Assembly (NCBI GenBank): GCA_033026295.1
Contig: CM065174.1
Coordinates: 25,285,498-25,349,497, forward strand
DNA length: 64,000 bases
DNA from: Channa striata
Lineage: Eukaryota > Chordata > Actinopteri > Anabantiformes > Channidae
Direction: 5' to 3'
Below, piece after piece: positions 58,960-64,000 of this stretch. Every line of letters begins with the position of its first letter. Positions within the stretch are counted from its first letter, which is position 1. A program made the translations under genes and the position numbers. The notes beneath the pieces were generated by a model that did no database searches, was not told the origin of the DNA, and was given only the letters and a program-made list of their open reading frames with translations.

Positions 58960-59195
58960 GTGACTGTGGCACAGGATTTAACACAGTCATCCACCAATCC
59001 TACAATTGTTGGTTCAATCCCTGGCTCCTCTGGTTATATCTTGAATTGTCCTTGAGCAAGTTGCTCATGGTAAGTGTTGGCCAGCTGCATATCAGTTCAC
59101 CCATCTGTGTGTGTGATTGTGAGTGTGAAAGGGGACACAAGAAGCAGTGAAAAGTGTTATGAGTACCAATAGGTAGAAAACTGCAAACCATGCTT
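58960..59195 (+). repeat. tRNA-headed SINE-like repeat, copy 9 (head preserved)
   Basis: GTTGGTTCAATCCCTGGCTC is the B-box-like region. The body TTGTCCTTGAGCAAGTTGCT, GTGTTGGCCAGCTGCATATC and tail TGTGTGTGATTGTGAGTGTG, AGTACCAATAGGTAG follow. It lies in the incomplete intron after 58791. Confidence 0.72.
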
Positions 59196-60045
59196 CTAAT
59201 TCTAATGGCAATTCATATTTCAGTTGGCAATTCAATTTTTGTTTTGATCATGCGGTTTAAAAATCCATTTTTCAAATTGCATAATAATATGCAGTTTGAA
59301 TTATTTGGATAAAAAAAAAAGCTAAACCAGTTGCATTTAGCTTTTTGTTGGGATTATTTGATCGGCAAATAAATTTTCAATTAGCAACTCAATATGCAGT
59401 TTAGTCATGCAATTTCAAAATGAAGTATTCAATTGACAATTTTAAAAGTACTGACAATATTAAAAGTTGCAGTTCAATTTTCAATTAAATTTGAATTATG
59501 TTGCGTTAACAAACTGAAAGAAAGCTGAAATAATTACTTATCACCACATTCTGTTGATATTAAAACTCCCAAATGCTATGCAATCTGTCAGTTCTCTCTT
59601 CAAGTTGAAATCCCAGCTGCACTTGTTATGACCAGTCCCTACTCTGCCTCTGATTGGCTGACTCTAAGTCTTAGTTCAGCCAGCCTAATCAATGAAAGCA
59701 GACGATGAACACTGATCGACATGTCTGCAACACCAACTTTAAGCCAGACATGGACATCAACAATAAACAACAATTAACCTACTAAGGACACTTGGGAGGC
59801 AGTAACATTTTGTTAATGAACTACTCCTGGTTTGTTTTGTTGGCTCAATAAAAAACAAATAAAAAACAAACAGTAAAATTTTTTTACTGTTTCAACTGTC
59901 AAAGATAATGACTGCGGCTGCCACAGCCTCAAACACAAAAGTAATATTTAATTTGTGTTTAATATTGGTGCTAATTACTCAAGCTTTTTTTTTAGTTTGT
60001 TAATACAAATAATTCAAACTTAATTGAAGATTGAATTGTAGCTTT
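59196..60045. other. AT-rich sequence with repeated CAATT words, unclassified
   Basis: Numerous AATTCAATTT, TTCAATTAGC and TTCAATTGACA-type words on both strands at 59196-59520 and again near 60010-60040 suggest a decayed AT-rich element. No coding content, and no family I can name. Confidence 0.35.
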
Positions 60046-61012
60046 CAAGATTCAAACAACTTTATTGGTCCTCTAGGGAAATTGTTTTGCCTTGTTACAG
60101 CTGCTCTCTGCATGAAAAGTAGGAAAGAAGTAAAAGAACAACAAAGAAACCACATAGACAATAAAAAATGAAAACTCTGATCAACAGCTAAGTAACAAAG
60201 CTCAGGAGTGCTAGCTAGAGGAGTGAAACTAAAATAAAAATATATGTATAAATGAAATAAAAATAGTACTAATTGTCCCTTTAGGCCTGTCAGAAGGGGG
60301 ATGAGTTTATTGGGGAGTTTATTGCCCATTGGGAGAAAGGATCTCCTGTGGCGTTCTGAGTAGAACCTGACTGTGATCATTCTCTGACTGAAAGTGCTCC
60401 TCTGTGCAGCCAACACACAGTGGACTGGGTGGGAGGGATTGTCCAGGATTGAGAGGAGTTTGGACAACATTCTCCTCTCAGCTACAACATACAGAGAGTC
60501 AGAATCCTCCCCCAGAATCGATCCAGCCTTCTTTATTAGTTTGTCCAGTCTGTTACTGTCAGCCACATTCATATTCCTGCCCCAGCAAACCACCACATAG
60601 AAGATGACAGTGCCTGCTGGAGATGATTGTGCTCATACCAGATAACAAAGCTGTCCACCACTGACTGGAACTCTGTGATATCTCCACCCTGAATACATGT
60701 ACAACCGCAGAGTCATCAGAAAACATCTGAAGGTGGCAGAACTCTGTTGTACCTCTGTACGTCTGAGGTAGACGGAGTGAAGGGAAAGGGAGATAGTAGT
60801 GTCCCTTGCGGAGCACCTGTGCTGCTGGTCACAGAGTTAGACACACAGTTCCGCAGATGGAAGTACTGGGGGTCAGTTGGTGAGGTAGCCCAAGATCAAG
60901 GCAACCATGAGGCTGACAACAAGCATGCTTTTTAATTTCTCCCCCAGCAGGACAGGCTGGATTATATTAAGGCTTGTCTATGTGGGTGTAGTTGTGGTTT
61001 AACAGTTGGATG
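60046..61012 (-). mobile_element. LINE ORF2 C-terminal part and 3' end (L2/Rex-like), left of the LTR insertion
   Basis: The 3' end on the minus strand has CCAATAAAGTTGTTTGAATC at 60046-60075. The minus frame 60596-60256 encodes MVVCWGRNMNVADSNRLDKL, IKKAGSILGEDSD and VVAERRMLSKLLSILDNPSHP, a typical ORF2 C-terminus. Further upstream, STGAPQGTLLS and MFSDDSAVV are RT motifs (60700-60840), and NIIQPVLLGEKL lies near 60940-60970. An internal deletion separates FSDDSA from VVCWG. The upstream part resumes at 63472. Confidence 0.85.
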
Positions 61013-61716
61013 TGTCATGATTCAGTCCCTCAGCCCCACTTCCTCCTCTGGACTCTTATTTTGTCACCCGCTTTTCTCCACATCCTGTCCTGGCCCACTG
61101 TCACTCTACCAACTTCACCACCCTTGATTACCCTCTATTGGTTTCACCTGCGGCTCCTGTCTATTTTTACCCGGACTTCACCACAGCTCGCGGCCAGATC
61201 GTCTTCCTTCATTTGACGGCCGTGCAGCCACCAGGAAAGTTTCTCGCCACACCGGCTTTATTCACGTTTGGATTTACTCTGCCGCATGTCTGCCTGTCAC
61301 TCAGCCAACCTGCCCTCGCAGCCTTGCCGCACCGGACTTCTCCCGCCACTCACCTACAGTTCAAGATCTCTGGTAACCAGCCTCTGCAGCCACAGCTCTG
61401 CAGCCACAGCTCTGCAGCCACAGCTCTGCAACCACAGCTCTGCAGCCACAGCTTCTGCCACGACTCCCCACTCAAGTCGTCTTCTGCCACGACTTCCCCC
61501 TCGGGCCACCTTCTGCCACTACTCCCCCCCTCGGGCCGCCTTCTGCCACGACTTTCCCCTCGGGCCGCCTTCCGCCACGACTCCCCCCTCAGGCCGCCTT
61601 CCGCCAGGACCCACCTCACTCATCATTCACAGTACTTATTCTAATTATTCAATAAACATTCATAGTCTTCCCCCTGTGTCCTGTATTTCTGGGTCCAGAC
61701 AAACGCATTTGTGACA
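61013..61716 (+). repeat. Putative LTR (704 bp) of an LTR retroelement
   Basis: Starts TGTCATGATT and ends TTGTGACA, giving the TG…CA ends with a 5-bp inverted TGTCA/TGACA. A likely polyadenylation signal (CAATAAACATTC) lies near 61650. Inside are tandem arrays: a 14-bp unit (CTCTGCAGCCACAG, about five copies, 61382-61450) and a unit of about 30 bp built on CTTCTGCCACGACTCCCCC (61450-61610). A 4-bp GATG precedes it (61009-61012). No second LTR copy is seen in the window. Confidence 0.6.
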
Positions 61717-61967
61717 GTACGATCTGGCCAGATAGTTGGACCCCCAGGACACCGGAGGGGAATCACCATGGAACCACCTGCCCATAATCTCCCTGGTCAG
61801 CAACCCCACTTCCTCACCTCTGGGATACTGTCCATGCCCCCCCCCCCCAGCCGGTTCTGGATTCTGACCCGGTCTTCCTAAGTCCTTCGGAGGCCAGGAA
61901 TATATGGAAGGAATTAAAGGGTCAAGCTTCGGACTTCCTCTACCTTCCATCGGGTCAGGATCCAGAG

Positions 61968-63443
61968 ATGCCCCACATACACCCCAGAGTTGCTTCACCA
62001 AGCAAGGACATCCACGGTAAACGTTACACCCGCATCCAAACTCTCACCCCATGCACACTAGTCCCAGCCACAGTCATCTGTTCTCCTGTCCCCGAGTTAA
62101 CCAACGTCTTGCCTGTTTCTGTTCCTGCTGTTGCTCCTGTCCCCCGTCCTGCACCTGTTCGTCCAGCTCCTACACCACAGTCTGCCCCGGTTCCCGCGGA
62201 TTCTAAGTCACAGCCCAACGACACCTCCACATTTAGGAAATCACCAGCCAGACGCCGTAAGTTCCATCACATCAGGTCTCCTAGCCCTCAAACCCCCTCT
62301 GACTCAACCGCCAAGACTCACTCTCCTCCTCCAGTGCCACCGGACCTTGTTCTGGACTCCACCCAACGCCTGCAAGGCCCTATACTGTGCCAGTTGCTGT
62401 TAAAACTTGGTGAGGCTATTGCGACCCCGGGAGACGTTGAGGCTCGCTGTGCGGCAGCAAGGCAGTTAGAGGGCCTTGTTGAATCCAGGCCCTGGTTGAT
62501 GGATCTGCCTGGGATGCACCGGGTCATGGAGAGGGTGAGCGCCTTCAGGAGGGATATTTCTGTTCTGTTTCAACCCACTGTTCCCGAGCCAGCCAACTAC
62601 TCCCCGGACCCGGAGGTTGTCGCAGAGTCCCTTAACCCCCCACCAGAACTCGCTGATGCTCCTGTTCCGGCCCTGGCCTCTGCTTACACCTCAGCCTCAC
62701 GTGCACCAGGGGTCCTGCATGGCCCTGTTTCCGAGGGGGCCGTTGACAGCACCGGCCCCGCACCCATCCCTGTTTCTGGCCCTGTTTCCGAGGGGGCCGT
62801 CGACAGCACCGGCCCCGCACCCATCCCTGTTTCTGGTCCTGTTTCCGAGGGGGCCGTGGAATGCACCGGCCCCGCACCCGTCCCTGTTTCTGCTCCTGTT
62901 TCCGAGGGGGCCGTGGAATGCACCGGCCCCGCACCTGTTCCTGTTGCCGAGGGGGCCGTGGAATGCACCGGCCCCACACCCGTTCCTGTTTCTGCTCCTG
63001 TTTCCGAGGGGGCCGTGGAATGCACCAGTTCCGCACCCGTTCTTGTTCCCGAGCAGAGCTCAGCTGAGGCTCTCCCAGTTCCTGTGCAGGCGCCAAGGTC
63101 CCCTGCGGCTCGTCCGGCGCCTGCGGCTCGTCCGGCGCCTGTTTCGGTGCAGAGGTCTCCGGAGGGCTTCTTACGTCGACGCCGGCCTCCACCTCGACCT
63201 CCGGAGGGCTTCTCACGTCGACGCCGAGCTGGTGGTCGGTCCTGCCCGGCCCCCGGAGGGCTTCGCACGTCGCCACAGGCCTCCATCATCAGCCTGGCTC
63301 GGACCCTCCTCTGGACCCCGATGAGGGGCGTTCTGTACCCCCAGTTGAGGCTGATGAGTAAACTGGACATGGTCAGACATGGTTTTACCAGGGGCCAGAG
63401 GAATTCCAGGAATCTACAACATTTTCATGATGTGGGAGGTTAA
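61968..63443 (+). CDS. Pro/Ala/Val-rich repetitive ORF of the LTR element (possibly gag-like; function unknown)
   Basis: 491 codons from ATG to TAA. The N-terminal 110 residues are Pro-rich. A more globular part (about residues 135-205) contains LCQLLLKLGEAIATPGDVEA, CAAARQLEGLVESRPWLMD and RVMERVSAFRRDISVLFQP, which look alpha-helical and could be a capsid-type segment. Then come about six copies of a 19-residue repeat (GPVSEGAVDSTGPAPIPVS and variants), one of them shortened. An Arg/Pro-rich tail with PPEGF-RRRR repeats follows. There is no CCHC knuckle. The GC-rich, Pro-coding composition keeps other frames open on both strands; those are shadows. Whether it is expressed is unknown. Confidence 0.45.
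   Translation: MPHIHPRVASPSKDIHGKRYTRIQTLTPCTLVPATVICSPVPELTNVLPVSVPAVAPVPRPAPVRPAPTPQSAPVPADSKSQPNDTSTFRKSPARRRKFHHIRSPSPQTPSDSTAKTHSPPPVPPDLVLDSTQRLQGPILCQLLLKLGEAIATPGDVEARCAAARQLEGLVESRPWLMDLPGMHRVMERVSAFRRDISVLFQPTVPEPANYSPDPEVVAESLNPPPELADAPVPALASAYTSASRAPGVLHGPVSEGAVDSTGPAPIPVSGPVSEGAVDSTGPAPIPVSGPVSEGAVECTGPAPVPVSAPVSEGAVECTGPAPVPVAEGAVECTGPTPVPVSAPVSEGAVECTSSAPVLVPEQSSAEALPVPVQAPRSPAARPAPAARPAPVSVQRSPEGFLRRRRPPPRPPEGFSRRRRAGGRSCPAPGGLRTSPQASIISLARTLLWTPMRGVLYPQLRLMSKLDMVRHGFTRGQRNSRNLQHFHDVGG
62718..63051 (+). repeat. 57-bp tandem repeat array within the Pro-rich ORF
   Basis: Units start GGCCCTGTTTCCGAGGGGGC and encode 19 residues each. About six units, with one lacking five codons. 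All preserve the reading frame. Confidence 0.85.
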
Positions 63444-63471
63444 AGCCTCCGGTAGTAGTAGTTAGGGGCAC

Positions 63472-64000
63472 GATGTTTTCTAACCCACAGGCACCCTTTT
63501 CAGGTTGAAGATGTGCTGAAGGACGCCACATGACTGTGGGACAAAGGTTTTCATTACCCTGACCTGAATGCTGCTCTCTTCTTATCCAGGATTACGTTAA
63601 TGTCTTTGGTGACCCATGACTTGTTGTTTGGGAAGCAGCGGACAGTTTTTATTAGTACACAGATATCAACACAGAAGTTGATGTAATCTGTAATACGGCT
63701 TTTCAATCCATCAATGTCCTTACCATTGATGGACAGAGTGTCCTAAAAGTCAGAATACCCCTGCAGGGCATTTGTGGCACCCTCAGACCATCTTTTAACT
63801 GTTTTGGTGGTGGGGCGCTGCCTTCGCCCCCTTGGTGGGACAATCCATATACTGTGTGAAGTTGGGGAGGATCGTGGTTAGGGTTGCATGATTGAAGTCA
63901 CCGGAGATCATAAACAGGGCGTCAGTATGTGGGGTCTAGAGTCTGGCTGTGAGTGAGTTTATGACATTACATGTGCTGTCTGCTAAGGCGGATGAAGGAA
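63472..64000 (-). mobile_element. LINE ORF2 endonuclease to linker part, right of the LTR insertion
   Basis: On the minus strand the end of the window encodes ALFMISGDFNHATLTTILPN and FTQYMDCPTKG, the apurinic endonuclease GDFNH motif. It continues TLSINGKDIDGLKSRITDYI, NFCVDICVLIKTVRCFPNNK, SWVTKDINVILDKKRAAFRS. It is the upstream portion of the LINE whose RT and C-terminus lie at 60046-61012. About 150 codons of RT are missing between the two parts. The element continues beyond the window. Confidence 0.82.

Larger units (their letters stand above)
61717..63471 (+). mobile_element. Internal region of a probably non-autonomous LTR retroelement
   Basis: Follows the putative LTR with GTACGATCTGGCCAGATAG and carries one long ORF (61968-63443). 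No protease, reverse transcriptase, RNase H or integrase motif is visible in any frame, so this copy could not replicate alone. It ends TTAGGGGCAC at 63471, which would suit a purine-rich tract before a 3' LTR. GATG, identical to the 4 bases before the LTR, follows at 63472-63475, and then LINE sequence. Confidence 0.5.

Noticed and set aside
62632..63370. Long minus-strand frames of more than 200 residues
   Set aside because: They arise from the GC-rich 57-bp repeats and Pro codons of the plus-strand ORF. They are low-complexity Arg/Pro/Gly products with no independent support.
58792..64000. Next myo18a exon (VFFRAG converter motif)
   Set aside because: I looked for the motif on the plus strand after 58791 and did not find it before 64000. 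The region is repeats within an unfinished intron.
1..64000. CRISPR array, operons, riboswitches or prophage
   Set aside because: The sequence is vertebrate. The short tandem arrays seen are microsatellites or in-frame protein repeats, not spacer-separated repeats.

Overview
The window is vertebrate nuclear DNA, almost certainly from a teleost fish. Gene density is low, introns follow GT/AG, and the repeat population is typical of fish: L2/Maui-type LINE tails ending in (AATTC)n, RTE and L1-type LINE relics, Tc1/mariner, pogo-like and hAT-like DNA elements, and a tRNA-headed SINE-like family. I see no bacterial, phage or CRISPR features.

One protein-coding gene is supported. It is the 5' two-thirds of an unconventional myosin-XVIIIa gene (MYO18A; fish myo18a) on the + strand. 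A CpG-rich promoter region and a likely non-coding first exon (donor at 7978) precede a large first coding exon (ATG at 10278). That exon carries the Lys/Glu-rich N-terminus and the PDZ domain. About 20 further coding exons follow between 23372 and 58791. All junctions are GT/AG and all phases match, giving 1161 codons without the large cassette exon or 1554 with it. They encode the myosin motor from its N-terminal linker to near the converter. The neck, the coiled coil and the stop codon lie beyond 64000. The nucleotide-binding loops are degenerate (P-loop GKSGSGKT, switch I NPNASHFS, switch II DTPGFQ), as expected for the MYO18 class, which is described as lacking normal motor ATPase activity.

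Two exons deserve attention. An exon at 23372-24550 encodes 393 codons of Pro/Ser-rich, probably disordered sequence between the PDZ domain and the motor. It can be skipped without changing frame. A 12-nt microexon at 44196-44207 also preserves phase, and it restores the spacing I recall for mammalian MYO18A.

Layout: 1-7334 is intergenic and full of LINE relics (L2 at 1-1075 and 1990-2395, an L2/Rex-like tail at 5310-5755, L1 at 5745-7320). 7335-7977 is the promoter and first exon, with a SINE copy inside. 7978-58725 is the exon/intron body. Intron insertions include a hAT-like element nested in a LINE tail (20607-21363), a repeat cluster with a 705-bp near-perfect tandem duplication (30900-34010), a LINE relic (35430-36600), a Tc1 relic, an L2 relic and a defective but well-preserved Tc1 element (37380-40650), an RTE LINE (45960-46870), a pogo-like relic (47256-48226), a mariner-like relic (49690-50535) and an L2 doublet (56083-57225). 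From 58792 to the end is one incomplete intron. It holds a minus-strand LINE split by an LTR element that has one recognisable LTR (61013-61716) and a Pro-rich repetitive ORF (61968-63443).

Protein and repeat assignments come from recalled family motifs, not database searches. Exon borders were placed by eye from splice consensus, phase and protein similarity.
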